Positions 1-7,367 of a stretch of DNA of 64,000 nucleotides are shown here, piece by piece. The position numbers were made by a program, and so were the translations under genes. The DNA is from Ruegeria sp. ANG-R (GTDB lineage Bacteria; Pseudomonadota; Alphaproteobacteria; Rhodobacterales; Rhodobacteraceae). The stretch is taken from contig NZ_JWLJ01000003.1 in the NCBI RefSeq assembly GCF_000813985.1, positions 1 to 64,000 of the forward strand. The letters are read 5' to 3'. Under the pieces are notes generated by a model. It ran no database searches, was not told where the DNA came from, and saw only the letters and a program-made list of their open reading frames with translations. The stretch's first letter is position 1. Each line of letters starts with the position of its first letter.

Positions 1-20
1 GCGGCCTTTGATTTCAACTC

Positions 21-218
21 TTGATCACAAGTTTATCAGGGTGCAGGTGGCGAGCTCTCGGCGAGGATTCTTCGGAGATTTTCAGCGATGCGTCCGGGCG
101 CTATAGAGTCTCTCGAAAGAAAACAGACAAGCGGTACTTGTATTTGCGCGACCTAGACACAAAGTGCCGCGTGCCCTTGCAGTGCAGTCACATCTTCAAG
201 GAAATTGGCGAGCTATAA
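21..218 (+). CDS. Short hypothetical protein, doubtful
   Basis: A 65-codon frame opening at TTG, with an in-frame stop at 9-11 just upstream. It ends three bases before the next gene. The product is basic and polar (a KKTDKRYLYLRDLD stretch), has no membrane segment, and I do not recognise it. It could be a small gene coupled to the channel-like gene that follows, or the remnant of a longer gene cut at the window edge. The close spacing is the only argument in its favour. Confidence 0.28.
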   Translation: MITSLSGCRWRALGEDSSEIFSDASGRYRVSRKKTDKRYLYLRDLDTKCRVPLQCSHIFKEIGEL

Positions 219-221
219 CCT

Positions 222-659
222 ATGCTTTTTCAAATTGTCATTGGATCAATTCTGACCCACACATCGTTGGTCATTGCGGCTTGTTTATGGTGGTGTCTGA
301 GTTGGTTGTTGTCGAAGGTCAATCACCGCGCAACACGCATCCATCGGGGCGGACAGTCTTTGCTGGTTATTGTATTGGCAATTTCGACCGCGATGGGGAT
401 GATGACAATCGGGATTTGGATGTGGGCTGTTGTGTATCATTTTCTGGCTGTTTTCCCGGATCTTGAATCCGCCACTTACTATACGTTGATTGCCTACACG
501 ACGTTGGGTCTGGGCGAGTCGGAACTTCCGAAAGCGCTACGAATCCTCGGGGGTATGACTGCGGCCAACGGTTTTTTGATGTTCGGTATGATGACCGCGA
601 TGCTGACGGATGTATTGAACAATATCCGACGTAAAGCGCTGAAACATCGCGACAGATAG
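222..659 (+). CDS. Two-pore-helix ion channel domain protein (K+ channel-like)
   Basis: A 145-residue inner membrane protein. Hydrophobic segments lie at about residues 4-30, 45-75 and 108-130. Between the last two is a pore-loop-like stretch ending in TTLGLGE (residues 93-99), at the place where potassium channels of the Ion_trans_2 family have TTVGYGD. The layout (helix, pore loop, filter, helix) supports a small homomeric channel without cytoplasmic ligand domains. The filter keeps the T-T-x-G-x-G frame but replaces Tyr with Leu and Asp with Glu, so strict K+ selectivity is uncertain. It stands alone and is followed by a strong terminator. Confidence 0.7.
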   Translation: MLFQIVIGSILTHTSLVIAACLWWCLSWLLSKVNHRATRIHRGGQSLLVIVLAISTAMGMMTIGIWMWAVVYHFLAVFPDLESATYYTLIAYTTLGLGESELPKALRILGGMTAANGFLMFGMMTAMLTDVLNNIRRKALKHRDR

Positions 660-744
660 GCAGAAGGCTTTCGAAACAGATGCTTGATCTAATATTTGGC
701 GAATGGCCCTTGCTCTGAGAGAGCAATGAGAGCCCACAGCGTTG

Positions 745-786
745 AACTAAAGAAGGCCGCCCCACAAGGGGCGGCCTTCTTTAGTT
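745..786 (+). terminator. Strong intrinsic terminator
   Basis: Perfect 19-bp inverted repeat: arms 745-763 and 768-786 around an ACAA loop, A-rich before and T-rich after, so it can work in both directions. It separates the channel-like gene from the convergent ridA-like gene. Its GC core is shared with a second terminator at 1404-1434. Confidence 0.9.
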
Positions 787-827
787 TGGGTTCCGATCAA
801 AACCCGAAAGCGACACGAACTGCGAGA

Positions 828-1169
828 TCAGTCGTAAGCCGCGTCTACGATGAACTCGACCTTCAACTCGGGACGCGCCAGTTTGGCCTCACCGCAAGCG
901 CGCGCGGGGGCATGGCCTGTTGGAACCCAGGCGTTCCAGACCTCGTTCAACCCAGCAAAATCTTTCATATCGGCCAGCCAAATCGTCACGCGCAGCATCT
1001 TTTCACGCGATGAACCGGCCTGTTCGAGCAGTGCATCAATTTTCTCGAGACATATTCGGACTTGTTCCTGAATCGTCTCACCTTCGGCGACCTGCCCGGT
1101 CAGATAGGCCACGCCGTTGTGCTTCACGATTTTCGAGGACCGTTCACCGGTGTCGATGCGTTCAATCAT
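828..1169 (-). CDS. RidA/YjgF/YER057c family protein
   Basis: A 113-residue protein filling the whole Rid domain. Family features are the N-terminal [16 protein letters not shown] strand-turn, the central helix after [14 protein letters not shown], and the [22 protein letters not shown] strand containing the conserved Arg. RidA proteins deaminate reactive enamine/imine intermediates released by PLP enzymes; members with altered pockets have other or unknown substrates. It is monocistronic, convergent to the channel-like gene and divergent from the DUF2971 gene. Nothing here identifies a specific substrate. Confidence 0.85.
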   Translation of the reverse strand: MIERIDTGERSSKIVKHNGVAYLTGQVAEGETIQEQVRICLEKIDALLEQAGSSREKMLRVTIWLADMKDFAGLNEVWNAWVPTGHAPARACGEAKLARPELKVEFIVDAAYD

Positions 1170-1368
1170 GGGGAAACTCTCGCTTTGAATGTTTGATGTG
1201 ATTGTTCATGGTCACAAGTTTTAGACCTTGGCAAACGAAAACAGATTGAGCGGTATTCAGAGAATTTGAAGCGGCTGAGAAGTGATGTGATATGGGCGCG
1301 CATTCCGCGAAGGCGGCCGCACCGTCGGCGCCGGCGTTGTGTCGAAAATCATCGAGTAATCACGGTAG

Positions 1369-1386
1369 GCCGGGCTTCAGCCCGGC
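1369..1386. repeat. REP-like palindrome
   Basis: Arms GCCGGGC (1369-1375) and GCCCGGC (1380-1386) around a TTCA loop, preceded by GTAG. This resembles the GTAG-type repetitive extragenic palindromes of proteobacteria. Only one copy was noticed in the window, so membership of a REP family is inferred from its look. It sits in the 340-bp gap 1170-1510, which otherwise holds the terminator below and, presumably, the promoter of the ridA-like gene. Confidence 0.45.
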
Positions 1387-1403
1387 ACATCGGTGAGACT
1401 AAA

Positions 1404-1434
1404 GAAGGCCGCCCCAAAATGGGGCGGCCTTTTT
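1404..1434 (+). terminator. Intrinsic terminator, sister of the one at 745
   Basis: Stem arms AAGGCCGCCCC (1405-1415) and GGGGCGGCCTT (1421-1431), followed by more T residues. The preceding ACTAAAG also matches the terminator at 745-786. No plus-strand gene ends close to it, so it looks like a leftover or duplicated terminator. Confidence 0.75.
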
Positions 1435-1510
1435 GGTGGGTTTCATCCAATACAGGGTTTAAGAAATGAACCAGTGCCTGTCTTATTGAGCGTGGAGGCT
1501 CTTCATTTAG

Positions 1511-2464
1511 ATGCAACTTGATCCAGATACATTGAAATTTGCTGAAATTTTCCAACCCGGCTATCTTGAAAGGGTGGGCAAAGTAGCGGCAAGTAGTCAA
1601 AGGTTCGCCTACTATACGAATGCAGATACTGCATTGAAAATCATACGAAACCAAGAGCTTTGGTTTCGCAATGCCACTGTATTGAACGATTTCTCGGAAA
1701 TTTCGTACGGCTTAGAATTGATGCGCCAAGCATTGACAGGACCTGCAGGGCAGCGTTTCCAAGAGTCAGTCGAAGACATATTTGAAGGTACGATTGCGTT
1801 AGTTAACGAACGCCTCGATGGATGGGTGGATGATTGGCGATTGGAAACATATATCGCTTGTATTTCCGAACATGATAAAACAGAAGACCGTAGCGGTCGA
1901 CTATCGATGTGGCGAGCCTACGGAGATACGGCGCTCGTAATCAACAACACCCCTTTAATGGCGGTCACAGACCTTCTAGGTGTGTACTCGATTCCCGTTG
2001 AATACCTGTCTTTAGATGAGTACCGAGATCGCTTGGACAAGACCACGGACTCTATTCTAATAAACCGCAGGTACCTTAAATCGCTAGGCCAGCCAGCAAT
2101 GGTTGAACATATTCAACACATGTTGTTTCTAAGTGCTATTTCGACAAAACACCCGGGTTTTTCTGAGGAAAGAGAATGGCGTTTGTTCTATCGCCCCAAT
2201 GCTCAGAGAAGCTCAGCAATGATTGAGCGCATAGAAGTCTTGGGAGGCGTCCCGCAAATCGTTTACTCACTTCCACTCAAGAATGATCCCGAACAAGGAT
2301 TGTTCAGCGCTGATGTTCCAACTCTTCTCGAAAGAGTGGTGATTGGACCGACTGAATATCCTTACGTCAGCCAGCGAGCCTTCGTAAGCGCCTTGACGGT
2401 CATCGGAGTGGAAAACAGCGATTGTAAAGTCATAGCTTCGGACATCCCGTTGCGAACTGGTTAG
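1511..2464 (+). CDS. DUF2971 domain-containing protein
   Basis: A 317-residue soluble protein with family features: YYTNADTALKIIRNQELWFRN near residue 35, the NDFSEISYG turn, RLSMWRAYGD near residue 130, and EREWRLFYRP near residue 220. The function of DUF2971 proteins is not established. They occur sporadically in accessory regions. Base composition is visibly lower in GC than the ribosomal genes that follow, in keeping with acquired DNA. ATG at 1511 is the first in-frame start after the preceding terminator, and the gene ends about 50 bp before the rpsJ promoter candidate. Confidence 0.8.
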   Translation: MQLDPDTLKFAEIFQPGYLERVGKVAASSQRFAYYTNADTALKIIRNQELWFRNATVLNDFSEISYGLELMRQALTGPAGQRFQESVEDIFEGTIALVNERLDGWVDDWRLETYIACISEHDKTEDRSGRLSMWRAYGDTALVINNTPLMAVTDLLGVYSIPVEYLSLDEYRDRLDKTTDSILINRRYLKSLGQPAMVEHIQHMLFLSAISTKHPGFSEEREWRLFYRPNAQRSSAMIERIEVLGGVPQIVYSLPLKNDPEQGLFSADVPTLLERVVIGPTEYPYVSQRAFVSALTVIGVENSDCKVIASDIPLRTG

Positions 2465-2512
2465 TCGGCAACGATGTTTGACGTCGAATGAAGCGAGCCC
2501 AAACAATACCCC

Positions 2513-2541
2513 TTGCCAAACCCCACCAACCCCACTAATAC
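2513..2541 (+). promoter_or_regulatory. Candidate sigma70 promoter of rpsJ-rplC-rplD-rplW
   Basis: TTGCCA (2513-2518), 17-nt spacer, TAATAC (2536-2541). The spacer is almost purely C and A (AACCCCACCAACCCCAC), a feature shared with promoter candidates in front of rplB, rpmC and rpsM. It lies about 120 bp upstream of rpsJ. The -10 lacks the usual final T. Confidence 0.6.
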
Positions 2542-2566
2542 GCGCGAGTTCTCAGTAAGAACATCG

Positions 2567-2589
2567 AGGCGGGGTGATTCCCGCCTTTT
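2567..2589 (+). terminator. Terminator-like hairpin in the rpsJ leader (possible attenuator)
   Basis: Arms AGGCGGG (2567-2573) and CCCGCCT (2580-2586), then TTT. It lies downstream of the promoter candidate and upstream of rpsJ, so if the promoter is right it is inside the leader and could attenuate the S10 operon. It could also simply terminate transcription of the DUF2971 gene. Confidence 0.55.
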
Positions 2590-2660
2590 GGGTTCGAAGA
2601 GGGTTGGCGATGCGCGCTTGTCCTCCTCTCAACCTCAACGCCTGATAAAAGGCTGTATCT

Positions 2661-2975
2661 ATGCAAAGCCAAAACATCCGTATTCGGCTGAAGGCATTTG
2701 ACTATCGCGTTCTGGATGCCAGCACGCAAGAGATCGTCAACACTGCCAAGCGGACCGGCGCGAACGTGCGCGGCCCGATCCCGCTGCCGAACAAGATTGA
2801 GAAGTTCACGGTTCTCCGTGGCCCTCACGTTGACAAGAAATCCCGCGACCAGTTCGAGATCCGCACCCACAAGCGCCTCTTGGACATCGTTGATCCGACC
2901 CCCCAGACCGTTGACGCGCTGATGAAGCTCGACCTCGCTGCTGGTGTGGACGTCGAGATCAAACTGCAGTCGTAA
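2661..2975 (+). CDS. rpsJ: 30S ribosomal protein S10
   Basis: 104 residues, close to the family length. [18 protein letters not shown] at the N-terminus, the conserved [26 protein letters not shown] loop and the closing [15 protein letters not shown] strand (here [13 protein letters not shown]) are diagnostic. S10 sits in the 30S head and, with NusB, is also the NusE antitermination factor. It is the first gene of a four-gene block (S10, L3, L4, L23). ATG at 2661 follows AAAAGG. Upstream, the usual elongation-factor genes are replaced by a DUF2971 gene within this window. Confidence 0.98.
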   Translation: MQSQNIRIRLKAFDYRVLDASTQEIVNTAKRTGANVRGPIPLPNKIEKFTVLRGPHVDKKSRDQFEIRTHKRLLDIVDPTPQTVDALMKLDLAAGVDVEIKLQS

Positions 2976-2993
2976 GATCGGAGGGTATAGAAT

Positions 2994-3719
2994 ATGCGCT
3001 CTGGTATTATCGCAAAAAAAGTTGGCATGACCCGCCTGTTCATGGAAGACGGCAAGCAGATCCCTGTGACCGTTCTTCACCTGGACAACCTGCAGGTTGT
3101 TGCACAGCGCACCGCTGACAAAGACGGCTACACCGCCGTTCAGCTGGGCGCCGGTGCTGCCAAGGCAAAACGCACCTCGAAAGCCATGCGCGGTCACTAT
3201 GCCGCTGCAAAGGTTGAGCCCAAGCGTAAGCTGGCCGAGTTCCGCGTCTCCGAAGATGGCCTGATCGATGTGGGCGCCGAGATTTCGGCAGAACACTTCC
3301 TGGAAGGTCAGAAAGTTGACGTTTCGGGTACCTCGATCGGTAAAGGCTTTGCCGGTGCGATGAAGCGTTGGAACTTTGGTGGTCTGCGCGCCTCGCACGG
3401 TGTTTCGATCAGCCACCGTTCGCACGGTTCGACCGGTCAGTGTCAGGACCCGGGCAAGGTGTTCAAAGGCAAGAAGATGGCCGGTCACATGGGTGCTGCC
3501 CGTGTTACCACCCAGAACCTGGAAGTCGTCAAAACCGACGCCGACCGGAACCTGGTCTTCATCAAAGGCGCCGTTCCCGGACCAAAATCGGGCTGGGTCA
3601 CCGTCAAGGACGCCGTCAAGAAGAAAGCACCCGAAGGTCTGCCGTTCCCGGCAGCCGTAAAAGGTGCCGCAACTGAAGCACCTGCGGAAGAAGCTCCCGC
3701 GGAAGGTGGTGAAGCATGA
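2994..3719 (+). CDS. rplC: 50S ribosomal protein L3
   Basis: 241 residues, starting [20 protein letters not shown], with the [21 protein letters not shown] segment that reaches toward the peptidyl transferase centre. The C-terminus carries an Ala/Glu-rich tail ([13 protein letters not shown]), typical of alphaproteobacterial L3. The ribosome binding site GGAGGGT precedes ATG 2994. The stop overlaps the start of rplD by four bases, pointing to translational coupling. Confidence 0.98.
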   Translation: MRSGIIAKKVGMTRLFMEDGKQIPVTVLHLDNLQVVAQRTADKDGYTAVQLGAGAAKAKRTSKAMRGHYAAAKVEPKRKLAEFRVSEDGLIDVGAEISAEHFLEGQKVDVSGTSIGKGFAGAMKRWNFGGLRASHGVSISHRSHGSTGQCQDPGKVFKGKKMAGHMGAARVTTQNLEVVKTDADRNLVFIKGAVPGPKSGWVTVKDAVKKKAPEGLPFPAAVKGAATEAPAEEAPAEGGEA

Positions 3720-4333
3720 AACTTGATGTAATCAAACTGGACGGCGGCAAAGCCGGCAACATCGAGCTGGATGCAGACCTGTTCGGCCTCGAGCCGCGCG
3801 CGGACATCCTGCACCGTGTGGTCCGTTGGCAGCGCAACAACGCGCAAGCCGGCACCCACAAGGTCAAGACCCGCTCGGAAACCAGCTACTCGACCAAGAA
3901 GATCTATCGCCAGAAGGGCACCGGTGGCGCACGCCATGGTGACCGCAATGCGCCGATCTTCCGTGGTGGTGGTATCTACAAAGGCCCCGTGGTTCGTTCG
4001 CATGGTCACGACCTGCCCAAGAAGTTCCGCAAGCTTGGCCTGCGCCACGCTCTGTCGGCAAAAGCCAAGGCAGGTGAACTGGTTGTGATCGAGAATGCCG
4101 AAGCCGAAGGCAAGACCGCCGCTCTGGCCAAACAGGTTGCAAACCTGGGCTGGAAACGCGCTCTGGTCATCGACGGCGCGACCGTGAACGAAGGGTTCCT
4201 GAAAGCGTCCAAGAACATCGAAGGTCTGGATATCCTGCCGTCGATGGGCGCAAACGTCTATGACATCCTCAAGCGTGACACCCTGGTGCTCACCAAAGCG
4301 GCTGTCGAAGCACTGGAGGCTCGTCTGAAATGA
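3716..4333 (+). CDS. rplD: 50S ribosomal protein L4
   Basis: 205 residues with the extended-loop signature [20 protein letters not shown] and the downstream [16 protein letters not shown]4 lines the exit tunnel and in E. coli also represses its own operon; whether that control exists here cannot be read from the sequence. The ATG overlaps the end of rplC, and the stop overlaps the start of rplW. Confidence 0.98.
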   Translation: MKLDVIKLDGGKAGNIELDADLFGLEPRADILHRVVRWQRNNAQAGTHKVKTRSETSYSTKKIYRQKGTGGARHGDRNAPIFRGGGIYKGPVVRSHGHDLPKKFRKLGLRHALSAKAKAGELVVIENAEAEGKTAALAKQVANLGWKRALVIDGATVNEGFLKASKNIEGLDILPSMGANVYDILKRDTLVLTKAAVEALEARLK

Positions 4334-4626
4334 GCGCGAAGGCAGAACACTACGACGTGATCCGCAAGCCGGTCATCACCGAAAAGTCGACCATGGCGTC
4401 CGAAAACGGCGCGGTTGTCTTTGAAGTGGCGATCGACAGCAACAAGCCGCAAATCAAAGAGGCCGTTGAGGCGCTGTTTGGTGTGAAGGTCAAAGCGGTG
4501 AACACCACCGTGACCAAAGGCAAGGTCAAGCGGTTCCGCGGCCAACTGGGCCGTCGGAAAGACGTCAAAAAAGCATATGTGACCCTGGAAGAGGGGAACA
4601 CCATCGACGTAAGCACCGGTCTCTGA
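4330..4626 (+). CDS. rplW: 50S ribosomal protein L23
   Basis: 98 residues, the normal length. It contains the N-terminal [11 protein letters not shown] motif and the [33 protein letters not shown] hairpin. L23 borders the tunnel exit and docks trigger factor and SRP. The gene is intact and is the end of the first ribosomal block, followed by a strong terminator. Its last 27 codons and terminator recur at about 7140-7275 and, decayed, at about 5855-5980, marking the borders of inserted cargo. In the standard S10 operon rplB would follow directly, but here it is 4.5 kb away. Confidence 0.98.
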   Translation: MSAKAEHYDVIRKPVITEKSTMASENGAVVFEVAIDSNKPQIKEAVEALFGVKVKAVNTTVTKGKVKRFRGQLGRRKDVKKAYVTLEEGNTIDVSTGL

Positions 4627-4652
4627 TCGGGAATTGTCCTTGGAATGAGCTG

Positions 4653-4680
4653 AAGGCCCCCGCGAAAGCGGGGGTTTTTC
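4653..4680 (+). terminator. Intrinsic terminator after rplW
   Basis: CCCCCGC (4657-4663), GAAA loop, GCGGGGG (4668-4674), then TTTTT. The same hairpin with the same flanks is repeated at 7249-7275 after the rplW 3' copy. Confidence 0.9.
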
Positions 4681-4794
4681 TTTAGCGGCGACACAGAAAA
4701 TTGAGCGCAGAACAACCATGTTTTGCACAAATCGCTTGCTAAGTCGGGTCGGTAGTCTATCCGGTTCCCAACAAATAAAAGACATGGCAGGCGT

Positions 4795-5829
4795 ATGACT
4801 CAACCCTCACACTTGACCCGGGAAAATCCGGATGTGAACGCCGCACGGGATTGGGTATCGACTCTTGCCAAATACCGTGAACCGAACCAGTGGCGCAGTT
4901 CATTTGAGTTGGGCGTCAGTCTTGTCCCTTTCTTTGCGCTTTGGGCGCTGTCTTGGATGTCTTTGTCCGTTAGCTATTGGTTGGCCTTTGCGATTTCTGT
5001 ACTCAACGCTGCGTTCCTGCTGCGCTTGTTTGCCATTCAGCACGATTGCGGACATGGGGCGTTTTTCAAGAACCGGGACGTCAGCGATTGGGTTGGGCGA
5101 GCAATTGGTGTGCTGACACTGACCCCATATGATGTTTGGCGCCGAACACATTCCTCGCATCACAACAGCTCGGGTAATTTGGACAAACGGGGGATGGGAG
5201 ACATCCATACGTTAACAGTCACCGAGTATCGAGCGCTGAGCCCAATAAACCAAATCTGGTACCGCGCCTATAGGCATCCGATCACTCTGTTCGTCTTCGG
5301 CCCCGGCTATCTGTTCCTGCTTCAAAACCGTCTGCCACTGGGCCTGATGGGTGGTCTGAAATTCTGGATCAGTGCGATGGTGACAAATGCCGCCATTCTT
5401 GCTGCACTATGTCTTATCTACTATTTTGGCGGTCTCATGCCGATGCTGCTGATCTTTCTGCCTTCAACCCTGATCGCTGCAACAGCCGGAGTGTGGCTGT
5501 TCTACGTACAGCACCAATTCGAGGGCACGCACTGGAGCCCTGATGAGAGCTGGCAACTGCACGAGGCCGCCCTGCACGGAAGTTCCCACTACATCCTGCC
5601 CTCGGTGCTACAATGGTTCAGCGCCAATATCGGCATCCATCACGTACACCACCTGTACAGCCGCATCCCGTTCTACCGCCTGACCGAGGTGCTGCGTGAT
5701 CATGATGAGCTGGCAAACAGCAACCGCATGACCATCCGAGAAAGCCTCGCCAACGCGCGCCTGCACCTGTGGGATGAGAAGAGCCGTCGCCTTTTGTCCT
5801 TTGCAGAAGCCCGCAGGCTTTATGGGTGA
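4795..5829 (+). CDS. Membrane fatty acid desaturase
   Basis: A 344-residue integral membrane di-iron enzyme of the acyl-lipid desaturase family. All three histidine boxes are present: HDCGH at residues 83-87, HSSHH at about 119-123 and HHVHH at about 282-286. Hydrophobic segments lie around 42-82 and 178-230. This family introduces cis double bonds (delta-9, -12 or -15 type) into membrane acyl chains using O2 and ferredoxin-type electrons; the position of desaturation cannot be told. It stands alone between the true rplW and a decayed rplW 3' copy, as an independently acquired module. Confidence 0.88.
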   Translation: MTQPSHLTRENPDVNAARDWVSTLAKYREPNQWRSSFELGVSLVPFFALWALSWMSLSVSYWLAFAISVLNAAFLLRLFAIQHDCGHGAFFKNRDVSDWVGRAIGVLTLTPYDVWRRTHSSHHNSSGNLDKRGMGDIHTLTVTEYRALSPINQIWYRAYRHPITLFVFGPGYLFLLQNRLPLGLMGGLKFWISAMVTNAAILAALCLIYYFGGLMPMLLIFLPSTLIAATAGVWLFYVQHQFEGTHWSPDESWQLHEAALHGSSHYILPSVLQWFSANIGIHHVHHLYSRIPFYRLTEVLRDHDELANSNRMTIRESLANARLHLWDEKSRRLLSFAEARRLYG

Positions 5830-5854
5830 GGGCTAGGTCTCGCTGCCTGTCGGT

Positions 5855-5980
5855 CAATCTGAAAGACCTCAAAAAAAGCTCGTTAACCTTGGAGAGGGAA
5901 ACACCATCGATGTGCCCATCGGTCACTGGTTGGACCCGCCTTTGAAAAGATATTAAGGGCCCTCGGAAGAGGCTTTCTTG
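5855..5980 (+). pseudogene. Decayed copy of the rplW 3' end and its terminator
   Basis: From about 5861 the sequence follows the last rplW codons: GAAAGACCTCAAAAAAAGC, then GAGGGAAACACCATCGATGTG, compared with the real gene around 4558-4611. A small deletion breaks the frame and the stop TGA has become TGG. Homology continues into the downstream spacer (GGACCCGCCTTTGAA versus GGACCCGTCTTTGGA at 7224-7238) and into a degraded terminator near 5957-5980. It has no start codon and cannot encode L23. It marks the junction between the desaturase and MarR/YceI modules. Confidence 0.82.
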
Positions 5981-6001
5981 TGTTCCGATGCGCGGGGCCT
6001 T

Positions 6002-6445
6002 TCAGTCCGGATTAGCTTGATCCTGCTCCGCTTCGATGAATGCCTGCCAACCGTCCACCTTGCGAAACGCGCGCAGTCTTTCGTGCAGCATGGGGCCGTA
6101 GATGGACCACATGCGTTTTCGCAGGTCGCGACCTTCTGACGTGATTTTCAGAACTTTGCCGCGCCGGTCGCTGCCAAATTCGACAAACTCCACCAGTCCC
6201 TCTGCTGCCAGCCGTTTGCTCAGATGGGACAGGTTTGACTGTTCGAATATGGTGTCCTGAGCAAGCTCGTAGGGGCGCAACTGGCCCCCGTGCCGTTCAA
6301 GTGACCAAAGCAGATCGTACCATTTCAATGGCGGAAGGCCCGCATTTTTCAAAGCCGCGCCGATGTCCGACTGGATACGCCGCGTGGCCCGGTTCATTGC
6401 GACCCAGATTTCTGTCTCAAATTTCGTTGGCAGATCGTTCTTCAC
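6002..6445 (-). CDS. MarR-family transcriptional regulator
   Basis: 147 residues with a winged helix-turn-helix: the recognition region PYELAQDTIFEQSNLSHLSKRLAAEGLV and the wing FGSDRRGKVLKITSEGRDL. MarR proteins are dimeric repressors released by phenolic or oxidising ligands. It is divergent from a YceI gene with a 101-bp gap that contains a perfect 18-bp palindrome, so it very likely controls that gene and itself. The gap starts near a decayed rplW copy, so the pair reads as one self-contained module. Confidence 0.9.
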   Translation of the reverse strand: MKNDLPTKFETEIWVAMNRATRRIQSDIGAALKNAGLPPLKWYDLLWSLERHGGQLRPYELAQDTIFEQSNLSHLSKRLAAEGLVEFVEFGSDRRGKVLKITSEGRDLRKRMWSIYGPMLHERLRAFRKVDGWQAFIEAEQDQANPD

Positions 6446-6493
6446 AACTTCGTGTTTGCCTTATTTCTGATTGCAGTCTTGGTTTGAATTAAT

Positions 6494-6511
6494 TAGATGA
6501 AATTTCATCTA
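6494..6511. promoter_or_regulatory. 18-bp perfect palindrome, probable MarR operator
   Basis: TAGATGAAATTTCATCTA is a perfect inverted repeat in the marR-yceI divergent gap, 36 bp upstream of the yceI start. A TTGAAT at 6484-6489 and CATCTA at 6506-6511 could be the -35 and -10 of yceI, in which case a bound dimer would block polymerase. Length and symmetry fit MarR-family operators. Confidence 0.72.
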
Positions 6512-6546
6512 CATTCCAGTGCCTATCGGATGAAAGGAACACGACC

Positions 6547-7128
6547 ATGACCTTTAAGTCTATGATTGCCGCCGCTGCCTTGACCGTCGCCGTGACACCG
6601 GCCTTTGCGCAGACCTACAAGACCGATCAGGGGCATACCGAGGTTCGGTTCGGTTGGAGCCACGCAGGTGTTTCGAACCAAACTGGCGAGTTCACCAAAG
6701 TAGACGGCACGCTGGATCTGGATGCCGACGATGTGGAGGCCTCGACACTGAACGTCACGATTGACACGAACAGCCTGGCTTCGGGCTTTGGCCCTCTGGA
6801 TGACCACCTTAAATCGGCTGATTTTTTCGAGGTCGAAACCTATCCCGAGATCACCTTCGTCAGCACCGAGATAAAACGGACCGGTGATACCACAGCGGAT
6901 GTGACCGGAGATATGACCATCCATGGCGTGACCAAACCAGTAACCCTGAATGCGACGCTGACCCATCAGGGTGAGCACCCGCTGGGTGGCGCCATCGAAT
7001 ATTACAAAGGCGATTGGGTGGCCTTTTCGGCGACGGGTGAGATCGATCACACGGAATTTGGAGTGGGACCATTCTCAACCGGGCCGATCACCATCATGAT
7101 CGATACCGAGATGAAAGCTGACGGCTAA
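6547..7128 (+). CDS. YceI family periplasmic protein
   Basis: 193 residues. A signal peptide (MIAAAALTVAVTPAFA, cut before QT at about residue 21) is followed by a full YceI lipocalin-like barrel: YKTDQGHTEVRFGWSHAGVS, the LDSHLKSADFF-type motif (here LDDHLKSADFFEVETYPEITF), and GDMTIHGVTKPV. YceI proteins bind isoprenoid or other amphiphilic lipids in the periplasm. GAAAGGAACACGACC provides the ribosome binding site. It is followed directly by the fresh rplW 3' copy. Confidence 0.92.
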   Translation: MTFKSMIAAAALTVAVTPAFAQTYKTDQGHTEVRFGWSHAGVSNQTGEFTKVDGTLDLDADDVEASTLNVTIDTNSLASGFGPLDDHLKSADFFEVETYPEITFVSTEIKRTGDTTADVTGDMTIHGVTKPVTLNATLTHQGEHPLGGAIEYYKGDWVAFSATGEIDHTEFGVGPFSTGPITIMIDTEMKADG

Positions 7129-7139
7129 GAATGCTGCGA

Positions 7140-7225
7140 ATTGGGTCGTCGGAAAGACGTCAAGAAAGCATATGTGACCCTGGAAGAGGGGAACACCATC
7201 GACGTGAGCACCGGTCTCTGATCGG
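7140..7225 (+). pseudogene. Fresh duplicate of the last 27 codons of rplW
   Basis: 7141-7221 aligns without gaps to 4546-4626 of rplW. The four differences (CTG/TTG, GGC/GGT, AAA/AAG, GTA/GTG) are all synonymous, and the stop codon is kept. The adjoining ATCGG and, after a diverged spacer, the terminator are also duplicated. It has no start codon, so it is not expressed as L23. The purely synonymous differences mean the copy came from a working rplW of a related lineage rather than decaying in place. Confidence 0.93.
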
Positions 7226-7248
7226 ACCCGTCTTTGGAGAGAGAAAAA

Positions 7249-7275
7249 GGCCCCCGCGAAAGCGGGGGTTTTTTT
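7249..7275 (+). terminator. Duplicated rplW terminator
   Basis: CCCCCGC (7251-7257), GAAA loop, GCGGGGG (7262-7268), then seven T. Identical stem-loop to the one after the true rplW. It now closes the YceI module. Confidence 0.9.
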
Positions 7276-7367
7276 GTTGCGTGATAACTATGTGACGCAA
7301 TATCGCAAAGAACCTTAAATTGTAGATGTATCTTCTCTACTCAATCTTAGGCTAGTATCAACATGAT

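Noticed and set aside
2535..3488. Long minus-strand open frame opposite rpsJ and rplC
   Set aside because: Antisense shadow of highly biased ribosomal genes; no family features and no ribosome binding site. The same holds for the long antisense frames at 9316-10668, 10671-11936, 14319-15488, 20612-22204 and 43037-45091.
7140..7275. A second working rplW gene
   Set aside because: Only the last 27 codons are present and there is no start; it is a scar.
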